The position numbers were made by a program, and so were the translations under genes. The notes beneath the pieces are model-generated. The model made no database searches, had not been told where the DNA came from, and worked only from the letters and a program-made list of their open reading frames with translations. A stretch of DNA of 64,000 bases from Dehalobacter sp. DCM. Its GTDB lineage: Bacteria > Bacillota > Desulfitobacteriia > Desulfitobacteriales > Syntrophobotulaceae. Positions 8,278 to 18,505 of this stretch are shown here, in pieces. Numbering within the stretch: position 1 is the stretch's first letter; the number at the start of each line of letters is the position of its first letter. Where the stretch lies: assembly GCF_024972775.1 (NCBI RefSeq), contig NZ_CP092282.1, forward strand, positions 1,667,001 through 1,731,000. The letters are read 5' to 3'.

Positions 8278-10767
8278 TTGACTGGGCAATTAATTGAAAG
8301 CGAGTTTATAGAAAGAAAGAATGTTAAGGATATTCTGAAGAATGTACTATCATACCCACTGAATATTGTAGTTGCTCCGATTGGCTACGGTAAAACAACC
8401 GCTGTCAAAAAATATGTACAAGATATAAAAATTCGCTCTGTATGGATTTCAATGTCAGAGCTAGGGAAGGATAATGATTTTTTTTGGCAGGAGTTAATCA
8501 AAAGTATTGCTCAATTTAATCAAACATTAACCGAAGAACTACAATCTCTCGGTTTTCCTTCGGATAATATAAGAATTGCCAAGGCTCTTAATATTATCAA
8601 AAAACGATCGGCTAAAGAAGAAATAATTATCGTCTTTGACGACTATTATTTGATTGAAAACAATGAGAAGAACGAATTATTATTGAATCTTATTCAGTTA
8701 AAAATACCCTACCTGCACATTATAATATTAAGCCGATTTATGCCGGACATCCCAGTTGCCGGGCTAATTGTTTCAGGTTTGTGTCATTTATTAGATCATG
8801 ATGTACTCGCCTTTAGCATCGATGAAACTGAAAAGTATCTTAGTTTATATGGATGTCATGTAAACAAAAAGCAACTGGAGGAAATTCAGGATTATACTTG
8901 CGGGTGGATTACGGCTATTTGTCTAACCAAGAATTATTTAGTCAATGGGGAAGCGGATGCTTTTTCTAAATTTTATCATGATAGTGAATTGTTATTAAAA
9001 TCAGTGATTACTCATATTTATGAGCCGGAAATTACGGAATTTCTTTATAAGATATGTTTTTTAGAATCATTCACTATGGATCAGGCATGTTTCATTTTAG
9101 AGGAAAAAAAAGTAATCGATTACATAAAACGGCTTTATAGGGATAGCTTTTTTATTTTAAGAAATCATGAAGGTGCTTATAAATTAAATAAGATAGTAAG
9201 AAATCTCCTTTGCAGTGGAAGGGAGCCTAATAAAAATGATATCGATTATCAGAAACTCTATGCAAGAGCAGGTCTTTGGTACATCAATGAGAAAAAGTAC
9301 ATTGAAGGGTTAAGTTGTTTATTTAAAGCGCAACATTTGGAAGATATATTAATGGTAATGGACAAAAAAGAGACAACCCTTGATATCATTCAATCTGCGC
9401 TTATAATCAACGATAACCTTTTGGAAATGATACTTAGTATGCAAGATCAAATAAAATACCAATATCCTATGGCCATGATTAAACTAATCTATATCTATTG
9501 CTTGGTTAGAGATAAAGAAAAGGGCGCAGAGATGTTTAATCTTTTGGCTAACTATTATAATGTATATAATCACGCGACATACAGTAACAAAAGAATTCTC
9601 GGTGAGATAGAATTTCATTGTAGTATAACTGTTTTTAATGATATCCAAAAAGTTTTTGACCATTTTGATAAGTCTTACGAACTTTTAAAGGGACAATCGT
9701 ATATCAGTGATAAGCATGATGGACTCATATTTAGTTCACCCCATCTATCATATATGTACTATCGAGAAAAAGGGCACTATAAGGATATTATAGAGATTTT
9801 ATCATCCAGGTATGAAAGCTATCTCTGTCTTATTGGCAGTAATTATGTCAGTTTTCAATACTTAGTATTTGCAGAATACTACCTTGAAACAGGCGATCTC
9901 GAACAAGCCCAACTTAATGTATTAAAAGCAGTTCATCTCGCACAAAAAGATAGATTTGTTTACCTGCTCGTATGTGCTAAATTCACTTTAACTCGTCTTT
10001 ATCTTGCTCAAGGTAATATTTCCGGAGTCAATGAATGTTTGAGCTATTTTGCGGTTATAAGTCAGAATGATGATAACCTGTATATTCGAACCACCGTGGA
10101 TATAGCTAGGGCCTATATATATTCCTGTATGGATCAAATAGACGAAATACCCGAGTGGATTAAAAGTAGAACGAATCTGAATGAAAGTTTCAGGCACAGT
10201 ATGGATGTTTTTAGTATCGTATATGGTAAGTATGTGCTCCTTTCCGGTGATTTTATTGAGCTTGATGCTCTAATAAATAATTTTCTCGCTCAATTTCGAG
10301 TGTATAACAATCAGTTGGGATATATTTATACCTTTATATACAGTGCGGCTGCCAAGTGTACTCTTTATGGAATAGCTGATGGTGTTGTAGAACTAAATAA
10401 GGCATTGACTATCGCTGAGGCAGATAATATTGTTATGCCTTTTGCTGAAAACGCAGAATATATATTGCCCATTTTAAAAAGTGAGTTAGTTAATGTGAAT
10501 TCAACCTATCTGAAGCGGCTCACCGCCTGTTGTATAGAGCATCTTGCTATAAAAAGAAAAATTAAAAGATCCAAAGGCTTCCTATCTGATCGAGAAATCG
10601 AAATATTACAGTCTTTAAATGACGGATTAAAAATAAAGGAAATTGCCAAAAAATTATTTCTTTCACCAAATACAGTTAGCACCCATATGAAAAATATCTA
10701 TTCCAAATTGGATGTTAACAATAAAATTGCTGCTATTAAAAAGGCTTGTGAAATCAATATTATTTAA
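8278..10767 (+). CDS. MalT-like LuxR-family ATPase regulator (LAL type)
   Basis: Large ATP-binding transcription regulator, 829 residues. An N-terminal STAND/NTPase module carries Walker A APIGYGKTT (about residue 33) and Walker B IIIVFDDYY (about 113). A long helical TPR-like middle follows, and a C-terminal LuxR helix-turn-helix (LSDREIEILQSLNDGLK through SPNTVSTHMKNIYSKL). MalT-type proteins activate transcription when an inducer binds the TPR region. TTG 8278 is chosen because GAGGTG lies six bases before it; the GTG at 8269 overlaps that ribosome site. The gene is visibly more AT-rich than its neighbours and uses many ATA/AAA/TTA codons, a possible sign of separate origin. Target genes are not evident. 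Confidence 0.88.
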   Translation: MTGQLIESEFIERKNVKDILKNVLSYPLNIVVAPIGYGKTTAVKKYVQDIKIRSVWISMSELGKDNDFFWQELIKSIAQFNQTLTEELQSLGFPSDNIRIAKALNIIKKRSAKEEIIIVFDDYYLIENNEKNELLLNLIQLKIPYLHIIILSRFMPDIPVAGLIVSGLCHLLDHDVLAFSIDETEKYLSLYGCHVNKKQLEEIQDYTCGWITAICLTKNYLVNGEADAFSKFYHDSELLLKSVITHIYEPEITEFLYKICFLESFTMDQACFILEEKKVIDYIKRLYRDSFFILRNHEGAYKLNKIVRNLLCSGREPNKNDIDYQKLYARAGLWYINEKKYIEGLSCLFKAQHLEDILMVMDKKETTLDIIQSALIINDNLLEMILSMQDQIKYQYPMAMIKLIYIYCLVRDKEKGAEMFNLLANYYNVYNHATYSNKRILGEIEFHCSITVFNDIQKVFDHFDKSYELLKGQSYISDKHDGLIFSSPHLSYMYYREKGHYKDIIEILSSRYESYLCLIGSNYVSFQYLVFAEYYLETGDLEQAQLNVLKAVHLAQKDRFVYLLVCAKFTLTRLYLAQGNISGVNECLSYFAVISQNDDNLYIRTTVDIARAYIYSCMDQIDEIPEWIKSRTNLNESFRHSMDVFSIVYGKYVLLSGDFIELDALINNFLAQFRVYNNQLGYIYTFIYSAAAKCTLYGIADGVVELNKALTIAEADNIVMPFAENAEYILPILKSELVNVNSTYLKRLTACCIEHLAIKRKIKRSKGFLSDREIEILQSLNDGLKIKEIAKKLFLSPNTVSTHMKNIYSKLDVNNKIAAIKKACEINII

Positions 10768-10842
10768 TATTTAATTTATATAAAATATTCAAAAAATACC
10801 ATATTTATGTGATGCTGCATATTCAGAATAAGACTATAATTA

Positions 10843-10872
10843 AAAAAGCTTATTCCGATATGCTTTTTTTTT
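10843..10872 (+). terminator. weak hairpin terminator after MalT-like gene
   Basis: AAGC-TAT and ATA-GCTT pair around TCCG, with one T-T mismatch, and run into nine T residues. Confidence 0.5.
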
Positions 10873-10953
10873 AGGGATCGTTTGTGATAAATATTCAATA
10901 CAACCAAATTATTGTTGACGCTTAATTAATATTGGGAAGGAAGCTATATTGTT

Positions 10954-11349
10954 GTGGTTGATAAAAATACGCTAATGCACAAAAATACTAAGGTAAACGT
11001 AATTTTCCATAAAGAATATCATCCCAAAAAGATTGTTCTAGCGGAACTAATTTGTAATAATCAAGGACGCGCTATTGATTGCAAAGTTTTAAATGTCACC
11101 ACTTGCTTACCGAACTCCGATTTAAATAGGGAATTGGTAGTTAATCAGGCCAAACACTTGTTAAATGCTGCGGTGTATACGTGGTTAGAAATATTTGAAA
11201 GCGTTGTTAATAACGGAAATTCTTTAAAATTCGAAAAATATAATGAGGCGCTGAGCCGATGGTATCACGTACAGGCTTACGCCACTTATAATAGCAATCA
11301 GTTTGTTGCCATCTTTGAAGATATTATGGATATAAGCAGCTTCAGTTGA
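10954..11349 (+). CDS. stand-alone PAS-domain protein
   Basis: Protein of 131 residues made of a single PAS fold: ELICNNQGRAIDCKVLNV, a central helical part, KFEKYNEALSRWYHVQAYA, ending in FVAIFEDIMDIS, the usual last strand before a kinase domain. No kinase, HTH or other output domain follows. The GTG start at 10954 has GGGAAGGAAG about ten bases upstream. The typical NPAFE element after the first strand is replaced by TTCLPNSDL, so the ligand pocket may be altered. It is followed after 87 bases by a free receiver protein, so the pair may be pieces of a former hybrid kinase or a small sensory unit. Confidence 0.65.
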   Translation: MVDKNTLMHKNTKVNVIFHKEYHPKKIVLAELICNNQGRAIDCKVLNVTTCLPNSDLNRELVVNQAKHLLNAAVYTWLEIFESVVNNGNSLKFEKYNEALSRWYHVQAYATYNSNQFVAIFEDIMDISSFS

Positions 11350-11436
11350 TGGATGATCGGGATGGCCAGCTTGACCATTCGCTATTTTTATATACAAGTG
11401 ACAAACGAAAGTTAGCGTATTGAAAGGGTGGATAAT

Positions 11437-11844
11437 ATGGCCTGTCCGCAAAACGTTGCAGATAAAAAAGCTGCGCAAGTTTTAAAGATATTGGTAATCG
11501 ATGATGTCCCGGATATTACGGAAATTCTCAGCGCCTTATTATGCTCGTTGGGGCATGATGTTATTTCGGCCAAGAGTGGCATTGAAGGGATAGATAAAGC
11601 TAAAACATTTCATCCCGACGTCATTCTGTGTGATATCGGTATGATCGGGCTTGACGGGTACGAAGTTGCGCGAAGATTACGAAACGATAGTGAATTAAAG
11701 GATGTATACTTAATCGCCTTATCCGGATACGATCTGGAAATGGATATTAAGCAATGTATGCATGCCGGTTTTGATAAACATCTCGCTAAACCATTAGACT
11801 TAGCTGTCTTAGATGGCGTCCTTGCTGAAATACACAAAAGGTAA
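11437..11844 (+). CDS. single-domain response regulator (CheY-like receiver)
   Basis: Free receiver domain of 135 residues with Asp pair IDD near residue 21, phospho-acceptor Asp66 (ILCDIGM) and Lys in HLAKPLD. It has no output domain. It is nearly the same as the C-terminal receiver of the hybrid kinase at 6264-8039, with long shared DNA stretches, starting before the domain at ADKKAAQV versus EDKKAAQV. I choose ATG 11437, eight bases after GAAAGGG, over GTG 11428. It may accept phosphate from the same kinase as a diffusible carrier or phosphate sink. Confidence 0.85.
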   Translation: MACPQNVADKKAAQVLKILVIDDVPDITEILSALLCSLGHDVISAKSGIEGIDKAKTFHPDVILCDIGMIGLDGYEVARRLRNDSELKDVYLIALSGYDLEMDIKQCMHAGFDKHLAKPLDLAVLDGVLAEIHKR

Positions 11845-11904
11845 ATCCAGCGGGATAAGCGTATGGGGACGAGGGCTGGGCATTGGCATATAGGGGACAA
11901 AGGG

Positions 11905-11983
11905 GACGGGGGGACAAAGGGGACGTAGACCCTTGTCTCCTTTTTTAGGAGACAAGGGTCTACGTCCCCTTTGTCCCCCCGTC
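11905..11983. repeat. 36-37 bp perfect inverted repeat
   Basis: The arms 11905-11940 and 11948-11983 are exact reverse complements over 36 bases, 37 if the T11941-A11947 pair is counted, around a T-rich loop. The arms contain GGGGACAAAGGGGAC, GTAGACCCTTGTCTCC and the like. Sequences of the GGGGAC...TTGTCTCC kind occur as REP-like repeats in many bacteria, often mobilised by RAYT transposases. That assignment is from memory and inferred here. The hairpin would also terminate transcription from either side. Confidence 0.8.
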
Positions 11984-12079
11984 TCGGCTCCATCCTCGTT
12001 TCCATCGTCTTGCCCTCGCACCGAATTTCATATCTCTTTGTATGAAATATCTCGCATTATCTCCCAGAATATAAAATAA

Positions 12080-12109
12080 TTGCATAAAAAGGTTTATAAA
12101 TTCTAAAAT
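12080..12109 (+). promoter_or_regulatory. probable sigma-A promoter of the men operon
   Basis: TTGCAT at 12080-12085, an 18-base spacer and TAAAAT at 12104-12109, about 60 bases upstream of menF. Confidence 0.45.
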
Positions 12110-12171
12110 ATATAGGATAATACATAATGGGAAAATAGTGATGATAGAATGACTCAAACGGAGACAGAATA

Positions 12172-13365
12172 GTGAAGTATCTTACGAAAAAAGTAAAATT
12201 AGCGAATATGCTTGCCTTTTGGAAGCATTTTCAGAAGCAAGAATGTCTTGTTTTTTATAACCCTCAAAAAGAGGAATTGATTTTTGGTGCTAAACGCATC
12301 AGGACTTTTGCCGACGGGGAATCACATCAGGATTACCCCTATGTATTCTCAACACGGTCATTTTTTCCGATGGTCAGGGATCCCAAATGGGTTGATTTTG
12401 GCAATGAGACAATTGCTTTTACTTATTATTTGGTTGAAAAAGACGGTAATCAAACGCTTTATTATCCGGATCAAGGAATTGACGATACTGAAATAGAGGA
12501 AATAAGCTCTATTCAAAGTTCTTTGACGCATACCCATACACATACCTGTCAATTTGGAGATGATTACCCCCAGTGGCAGGCTATGTTCGACAAAGTGCTC
12601 AAAGAAATAACCTTACATAAAGCGACGAAGGTCGTACTTTCGCGTGAAGTGAAAATCACCTGCGATGGAACAGTAGATCAGGAAAGTGTTCTCCATAATC
12701 TTCTGAAGAATAACCGAGACAGCTTTGTTTTTGCGTATACTCGCGATGGAAAAACGTTTTTAGGTGCAACACCGGAAATTCTGGTTCAAAAAGAGGGAGA
12801 TACCATCATCAGTTATGCCTTGGCGGGCACGATATCCCGCAGCAAGCTGGATGATGAGAAGCAACAGGCATTTCTGCTTAATGACCCCAAAAATGTACAT
12901 GAACATACAATCGTTATCGACAGGATTGCTCAGGTATTGAAAAAATACTCTCGGGACGTGCAAATAGGGCAAACCCGTATCTTGGCATTAAGGAATCTTT
13001 ACCACCTGCAAACCATTCTTATGGCTAAAGATGCGAGCCCGTTAACGGAGTGGGTGACCCGGCTTCACCCAACACCGGCTATGGGTGGCAGTCCGTATAA
13101 GACCGCTTTGGATATTATTAAGAGAAACGAAAAACACGAGAGGGGACTCTATGCAGCGCCGCTGGGAGTCATTAATGCGAATGGCGACGGTGTTTTTGTA
13201 GTGGGAATCCGTTCTGCGCTTGTCATCGAGAATAAGGTCTACGCTTATATAGGATGCGGGATCGTTGAAGGGTCCGACTGTCGCGAAGAATATCTGGAAA
13301 CCAACGAAAAAATGCGAACGATTCTTGAGAGCCTGGAAGAGAGCGATGGAAATGAACGATCATAA
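12172..13365 (+). CDS. menF: isochorismate synthase
   Basis: Chorismate-utilising enzyme of 397 residues that isomerises chorismate to isochorismate, the first step of menaquinone synthesis. The C-terminal half carries the family signature: [26 protein letters not shown], the loop [10 protein letters not shown], and [28 protein letters not shown]. The GTG start has GGAG eight bases upstream. A run of THTHTHT at about residue 119 is a low-complexity insertion before the catalytic domain. The gene overlaps menD by about 20 bases, so the two are translationally coupled. An entC-type siderophore role is unlikely given the men neighbours. Confidence 0.93.
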   Translation: MKYLTKKVKLANMLAFWKHFQKQECLVFYNPQKEELIFGAKRIRTFADGESHQDYPYVFSTRSFFPMVRDPKWVDFGNETIAFTYYLVEKDGNQTLYYPDQGIDDTEIEEISSIQSSLTHTHTHTCQFGDDYPQWQAMFDKVLKEITLHKATKVVLSREVKITCDGTVDQESVLHNLLKNNRDSFVFAYTRDGKTFLGATPEILVQKEGDTIISYALAGTISRSKLDDEKQQAFLLNDPKNVHEHTIVIDRIAQVLKKYSRDVQIGQTRILALRNLYHLQTILMAKDASPLTEWVTRLHPTPAMGGSPYKTALDIIKRNEKHERGLYAAPLGVINANGDGVFVVGIRSALVIENKVYAYIGCGIVEGSDCREEYLETNEKMRTILESLEESDGNERS

Positions 13366-15049
13366 TTATCTGACCGGAACAAACTATATTGCGGCGCTTG
13401 TTGATGAGTTATATCAGCTGGGGGTTCGAGAAGTCGTGATCAGTCCCGGGTCGCGATCAACACCTGTCGCCATATTATGCTGCGAACACCAATTTGATGT
13501 TTATATCGACATCGATGAACGTTCAGCTGCGTTCTTTGCTTTGGGTATCGCCAAAGAAAAGTGTAGGCCGGTGGCTTTACTTTGTACATCGGGATCGGCC
13601 GCCGCCCATTATCTGCCCGCGCTGGTGGAAGCAAGATATTCGCGGGTGCCGATGATCGTACTGACAGCGGATCGTCCGCCTGAATTACGGCAGGTCGGAG
13701 CACCGCAAACCATCGACCAGAACAAACTCTTTGGGGGTTATGTTAATTTTTACGAGGAGATATCCTTACCAGAAGAAACGGAGACCATGCACCGCTATGT
13801 CCGTATGGTGATGCAGAAAGCATATGGTGCAGTGATGAAGACTGGATTCGGCACGGCACATATCAATATCCCATTGCGCGAGCCCTTGATACCGGATCTG
13901 AATAAACTTGATTTTTCCGCAGGCCGCAGTTCCTATCGGTTTCAATTGATATCTGAACTGTCTCAGGCGAATAGGAACATCGTTTTACCGGATAGCTCAA
14001 TCTTTGATTTCCTAATAAATAAGAATGGGATTATTATCGGCGGCGGGGATGCCTATGCGGATTACCATCGTGAAGTGATTGCGCTTGCCCAGCGTTTGAA
14101 GGCGCCGCTGCTGGCTGATCCGCTCTCGAATTTCCGCAACTATGATTCGGACGTGATCATCGATAGCTATCAGGCTTTTCTCAAATCGAATGAGATTAAG
14201 GATGAGCTAAAGCCGGACTATATCATTCAGTTCGGACAGACCCCGGTTTCCAAGAGCCTCCAGCAATATGCAGCCCGGCATCGCCAAAGTCTGTTTATTC
14301 AGGTTGACACTGTATTTGAATACCGTAACCCGGCCCTGTCCACGGATACATATATTGAAGCTTCACCAAAACAGTTTGCCAATGCGTTGAAATCTGAAAA
14401 AAGCAATACCGAATACCTGAAAAAGTGGCAGACACATCAGAAAAGAATGCGGGATAAATTGAAATCAGCCGAAAAGGAAACCCGATTTTTTGAAGGTGCG
14501 ATTATTCAGAAAATGCAGAAACAGCTACCGGAGGGATGTCGGTTGTATGCGGCAAACAGTATGGCTATTCGCGATGTTGACGATTTTTTTGAAGCGCGAG
14601 CGCAGAAGATCAAAGTCATGGGAAACCGCGGCACGAATGGAATCGATGGGACAATATCGACGGCATTAGGCATTGCGGCAGCAAAAGAGCCCACCGTGCT
14701 GTTAGCCGGGGATCTCGCGCTGTTTCATGATATGAACGGATTGCTGACAGGGAAGAAATATGCGCTCAATTTGACGATTATCTTGTTCAATAATAATGGC
14801 GGGGGGATATTCCGTTATTTGCCCCAAAGCAAAGAGAAACATTTTGAAACCTTGTTTTTAACTCCGCATGATTTGGATTTTTCTGCTTTAAAATCTCTGT
14901 ATGGAATTACTTACTACGAAGCCAGCACAATCGATGACTTTGAACGATGTTTTAAAAAGGCGCAGGCTGAACCCGGGATCAAACTCATCGAAACCAAAAT
15001 CGACTTGGAATTGAGCAAAGAACTTCACGATACATATACACGACTCTAA
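13346..15049 (+). CDS. menD: 2-succinyl-5-enolpyruvyl-6-hydroxy-3-cyclohexene-1-carboxylate synthase
   Basis: Thiamine-diphosphate enzyme that joins isochorismate with the decarboxylation product of 2-oxoglutarate. It has 567 residues from ATG 13346, or 565 from ATG 13352; GGAAGAGAG fits either. The N-terminal PYR domain shows [11 protein letters not shown] and the catalytic Glu in [13 protein letters not shown]. The C-terminal PP domain shows [30 protein letters not shown] and NNNGGGIF, which bind ThDP and magnesium. The longer frame back to 13265 runs far into menF and lacks a ribosome site. It is the second gene of the men operon. Confidence 0.95.
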   Translation: MEMNDHNYLTGTNYIAALVDELYQLGVREVVISPGSRSTPVAILCCEHQFDVYIDIDERSAAFFALGIAKEKCRPVALLCTSGSAAAHYLPALVEARYSRVPMIVLTADRPPELRQVGAPQTIDQNKLFGGYVNFYEEISLPEETETMHRYVRMVMQKAYGAVMKTGFGTAHINIPLREPLIPDLNKLDFSAGRSSYRFQLISELSQANRNIVLPDSSIFDFLINKNGIIIGGGDAYADYHREVIALAQRLKAPLLADPLSNFRNYDSDVIIDSYQAFLKSNEIKDELKPDYIIQFGQTPVSKSLQQYAARHRQSLFIQVDTVFEYRNPALSTDTYIEASPKQFANALKSEKSNTEYLKKWQTHQKRMRDKLKSAEKETRFFEGAIIQKMQKQLPEGCRLYAANSMAIRDVDDFFEARAQKIKVMGNRGTNGIDGTISTALGIAAAKEPTVLLAGDLALFHDMNGLLTGKKYALNLTIILFNNNGGGIFRYLPQSKEKHFETLFLTPHDLDFSALKSLYGITYYEASTIDDFERCFKKAQAEPGIKLIETKIDLELSKELHDTYTRL

Positions 15050-15139
15050 GCAATTGTATAAAAGCTATTTTGCGGAATAACGGCATTAGTCGAGGCATGA
15101 CCATTGCACAGCGTATTGGATTGTAGGTGAAAAAAGGCT

Positions 15140-15940
15140 ATGATGATTTCCGTAAGTGGGTTTCATTTTCATCTGGAAGTAAGAGGCAGCGGGAAACCGA
15201 TTGTTTGTCTGCATGGCTTCGCGGAAGATTTGAGTACATGGGGTTCTATTACGTTAGATAAATATCAAATGGTACTGATAGATCTGCCGGGACATGGACA
15301 GAGTGATAAACCGGAGATGATGGAACAGTATCGTCTGCCGATTGTCATTGATCATCTGCACGCGTTGATCCGGTATTTAGATCTGCAGGCATACACGCTA
15401 ATGGGTTATTCTATGGGCGGACGGATTGCTCTATCGTATACGCTTGCTTATCCAAATGAAGTTGATCGCTTGATATTAGAAAGCAGCTCGTATGGGGAAT
15501 GCGGAATACTGAGCCGATATAAACGGCGGCGTAACGATGCGGAATTAGCCCGGAAGATCCAAGAGAATGGAATAGAATGGTTCGAACGATTCTGGGCAGA
15601 ACAGAGCATTTTTCAAACCCAGAGCACGCTGCCGCCGCAAATAAGGCAGAAGATAAAGGAAAGACGTTTGCAGAATGAAACACATGCGCTAGCCAATACA
15701 TTATTGGCCAACGGGCAGGGGACATTTCCCTGTCTGAAACGACGTATGGATCATATCAAAGTACCGATACTCTACATTTGCGGTGAGAAGGATCATAAAT
15801 ACCGGAAAATTGGTTCAGCGATGCAATGCCGGAATAAAAATACGGTGACGTCCATTATTACGTCAGCGGGCCATAATACCCATATCGAAAGACCAGAGCT
15901 TTTTACGGAAGCTGTCACGCGGTTTTTAAATAAAGATTAA
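15140..15940 (+). CDS. menH: 2-succinyl-6-hydroxy-2,4-cyclohexadiene-1-carboxylate synthase
   Basis: Alpha/beta hydrolase of 266 residues in the MenH position. It shows the oxyanion loop LHGFAEDLSTWG, LIDLPGHGQSDKP, the nucleophile elbow GYSMGG (Ser about residue 96), an acid in CGEKDHKY, and the catalytic His in SAGHNTHIERPE. The predicted role is pyruvate elimination from SEPHCHC to give SHCHC. Two adjacent ATG codons at 15140 and 15143 follow AGGTGAAAAAAGG. It lies 90 bases after menD. The family is broad, so the assignment rests largely on operon position plus length. Confidence 0.88.
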   Translation: MMISVSGFHFHLEVRGSGKPIVCLHGFAEDLSTWGSITLDKYQMVLIDLPGHGQSDKPEMMEQYRLPIVIDHLHALIRYLDLQAYTLMGYSMGGRIALSYTLAYPNEVDRLILESSSYGECGILSRYKRRRNDAELARKIQENGIEWFERFWAEQSIFQTQSTLPPQIRQKIKERRLQNETHALANTLLANGQGTFPCLKRRMDHIKVPILYICGEKDHKYRKIGSAMQCRNKNTVTSIITSAGHNTHIERPELFTEAVTRFLNKD

Positions 15941-16025
15941 TGAATCTAGTTTATTATAATGATAAACAAGACAAACCATTTCATGAGATAAAAGAAATTA
16001 AATTAAAAAAACAGGGGGTCTAGTC

Positions 16026-16868
16026 ATGTCACTATTTCCTTGGGAAAAACTCAATCGCAATTATGACGATGTCATTTACGAAACGTATAATGGGATTGCC
16101 AAAATCACGATTAATCGTCCGGAAGTCCGCAATGCATTCCGTCCAAAGACAGTCATGGAACTGATCGACGCTTTCACCATAGCCAGAGAAGACAGCAAGG
16201 TCGGGGTTATCATACTGACGGGGGCTAACCATGGACAAGGGCAGGAAAAGGAAGCTTTCTGTTCTGGCGGCGATCAACGGGTTCGCGGTCATGGCGGTTA
16301 TGTCGGCGATGATCAGATCCCGCGGTTAAATGTACTTGATCTGCAACGTCTGATCCGACTCATACCCAAGCCCGTTATTGCCATGGTCAACGGATATGCC
16401 ATCGGCGGTGGCCATGTCCTGCATATCGTCTGCGATTTATCCATCGCTTCGGAAAATGCGAAATTCGGCCAGACCGGTCCGAAAGTCGGTTCCTTTGACG
16501 CCGGTTACGGCGCGGGGTATTTAGCCCGGATCATCGGTCATAAAAAAGCACGTGAGATTTGGTATCTATGCCGTCAGTATACAGCAAAAGAGGCATTGGA
16601 AATGGGACTTGTCAACACCGTTGTCCCATTTGACCAATTGGAAACAGAGACCGTCAAATGGGCGGAGGAGATCCTGCAGCATTCGCCAACAGCGCTGCGC
16701 TTTTTAAAGGCGGCATTTAATGCGGATACAGATGGCTTGGCCGGATTGCAGCAATTAGCCGGGGATGCGACGCTGCTCTACTATACGACAGACGAAGCAA
16801 AAGAAGGAAGGGATGCCTTTAAGGAGAAACGCATCCCGGATTTCGACAAGTTCCCTAAGTTTCCTTGA
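16026..16868 (+). CDS. menB: 1,4-dihydroxy-2-naphthoyl-CoA synthase
   Basis: Crotonase-fold enzyme, 280 residues, that cyclises o-succinylbenzoyl-CoA to 1,4-dihydroxy-2-naphthoyl-CoA. MenB-specific stretches are [19 protein letters not shown], the oxyanion-hole helix [20 protein letters not shown], and the motif [14 protein letters not shown] with the active-site Ser/Asp. The ATG follows AGGGGGT. The C-terminal [11 protein letters not shown] matches the usual MenB tail. The length fits the family. Confidence 0.96.
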   Translation: MSLFPWEKLNRNYDDVIYETYNGIAKITINRPEVRNAFRPKTVMELIDAFTIAREDSKVGVIILTGANHGQGQEKEAFCSGGDQRVRGHGGYVGDDQIPRLNVLDLQRLIRLIPKPVIAMVNGYAIGGGHVLHIVCDLSIASENAKFGQTGPKVGSFDAGYGAGYLARIIGHKKAREIWYLCRQYTAKEALEMGLVNTVVPFDQLETETVKWAEEILQHSPTALRFLKAAFNADTDGLAGLQQLAGDATLLYYTTDEAKEGRDAFKEKRIPDFDKFPKFP

Positions 16869-16970
16869 GTTTTATCAAGCCAATGCGGGTAGTGTGCATA
16901 CAGACGTTTTTAAACGGAAAGGTATCGCTGTCTTGAGAACGATGATCACCTTAAGGATATCGGATAACGT

Positions 16971-18422
16971 ATGAATTGGTTAGAAAAACAGGCGTTAGAA
17001 AAGCCGGATAAAAGATTTGTCAACGCGTTGACTTTCAGTGAAGTTTATGAACTTACGGCGGACCTGGCGGCAAGGCTCTCTACGTATGTCCAAAATCAGT
17101 GCAGAGTCGCACTGTTCTCCAATAACTCCGAACGAATGATTTTGATTTTTCTCTCGCTTCAATTGCTGCAGAAGGAAGTCCTGTTGCTCAATACCCGCTT
17201 AACAGAGACTGAAATTGAAGAACAATGCGAGAAGCTGGATATTCGGCTAGTCATAGCACAAAACAATAAAACGTTCCCGTCCCTGGCTGCAAAAAACGGG
17301 ATAACGGATGCCAGACAATGGCTGCTTTTTGACGAGATCTTTTCCAGGTACGCAGCAAAGAGCGATCCTGGTGGTGATGACATCACAATCTCTGCAGACA
17401 AGGTTTCGTTGGCTGAGGAATTCAGACCGGAGCAGATCGCGGTGATTATGAATACAAGCGCGACGACAGGGGATTTTAAGTCTGTGCCGCTCCGCTGGAA
17501 ACAATTCCTGGCTCATGTACAGGCTTCTCAGCAATGTCTGGGCATGTCAAATCAGGATAATTGGCTGATGGTCCTGCCGATGTATCATATTAGTGGATTA
17601 ACAATCCTCTTGCGCAGTCTCTACAACGGGACCTCCGTGACCGTCATGGAGCGGTTTGACGAGGAACAAACAGTGTCACTCATAAAAAATGGTACAGTAA
17701 ATATGCTATCCGTCGTGCCAACGATGCTCAGCCGGATTATTGACAGGATCCAAGAACATCACCTTCGCTTAGTTTTGACAGGCGGCGAGTTTATCCCGGA
17801 GCCGCTGGTGGAAAAATGTCTGAACAAACGGATTCCCATCTATAAAACCTATGGCATGACGGAAACTACGAGCCAAGCGGTAACCTTTTCCGTGCTTGAA
17901 TTTCCAGAGAAAAAGGCTGCGGTCGGCAAAGCGCTGCCCCATGTTAAGCTACGGATCAGTAACCCGGATTCAGACGGTAGCGGCGAAGTCCATATCGCCA
18001 GCCCGATGGTCATGGATGGTTACTTAGGCAAAGAACCTGTGAAGGGCTATTTCAATACGGAGGATATCGGATATCTTGACGATGAGGGATTTTTATATAT
18101 TCTCGACCGTCGGAAGAATATCATTATCTCAGGCGGTGAAAATATTTATCCCCGTGAAATCGAAAGTACGCTTTATCAGCATCCGGACATGGTCGAATGC
18201 GCCGTTGTCAGCAGAAAAGATCCGGTCTGGGGGCAGGTGCCTGTTCTCTTTGCAGTGACTAGCATGGACACGGAGGCTATCCGGCAGTACCTGGGGACGT
18301 ATCTGGCTAAATATAAACTGCCGCGGGATATTATCCTCCTGACGGAACTTCCTCGAAATGCCACTGGGAAAATAGCCAGAAAAGATTTGGAAAAAATGGC
18401 TGAGGACTATTACAGGGAATAA
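16971..18422 (+). CDS. menE: o-succinylbenzoate-CoA ligase
   Basis: ANL-superfamily adenylate-forming enzyme, 483 residues, that activates o-succinylbenzoate with ATP and CoA. Visible are the phosphate loop NTSATTGDFKSVPL, the motif YKTYGMTETTSQ, the hinge region DIGYLDDEGFLYILDRRKN and the catalytic lysine motif PRNATGKIARKDL. The phosphate loop departs from the common TSGTTGxPK form (Ala for Gly and DFK for xPK). The ribosome site is weak (AAGGAT, 13 bases upstream). It sits between menB and menC, 102 bases after menB. Confidence 0.92.
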   Translation: MNWLEKQALEKPDKRFVNALTFSEVYELTADLAARLSTYVQNQCRVALFSNNSERMILIFLSLQLLQKEVLLLNTRLTETEIEEQCEKLDIRLVIAQNNKTFPSLAAKNGITDARQWLLFDEIFSRYAAKSDPGGDDITISADKVSLAEEFRPEQIAVIMNTSATTGDFKSVPLRWKQFLAHVQASQQCLGMSNQDNWLMVLPMYHISGLTILLRSLYNGTSVTVMERFDEEQTVSLIKNGTVNMLSVVPTMLSRIIDRIQEHHLRLVLTGGEFIPEPLVEKCLNKRIPIYKTYGMTETTSQAVTFSVLEFPEKKAAVGKALPHVKLRISNPDSDGSGEVHIASPMVMDGYLGKEPVKGYFNTEDIGYLDDEGFLYILDRRKNIIISGGENIYPREIESTLYQHPDMVECAVVSRKDPVWGQVPVLFAVTSMDTEAIRQYLGTYLAKYKLPRDIILLTELPRNATGKIARKDLEKMAEDYYRE

Positions 18423-18505
18423 AATGATTTGCGACGAATTGATATATTGATATATTAAATCTCAAACATTAGATGAAGATTAGGTTATAAGGAAAGGAAA
18501 TGGCG

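Larger units (their letters stand above)
11845..12171. other. intergenic region with large palindrome
   Basis: 327 bases without a gene. It holds the long perfect inverted repeat at 11905-11983, with a third partial GGGGACAAAGGGGAC unit just before it, and the likely promoter of the men operon. Confidence 0.6.
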
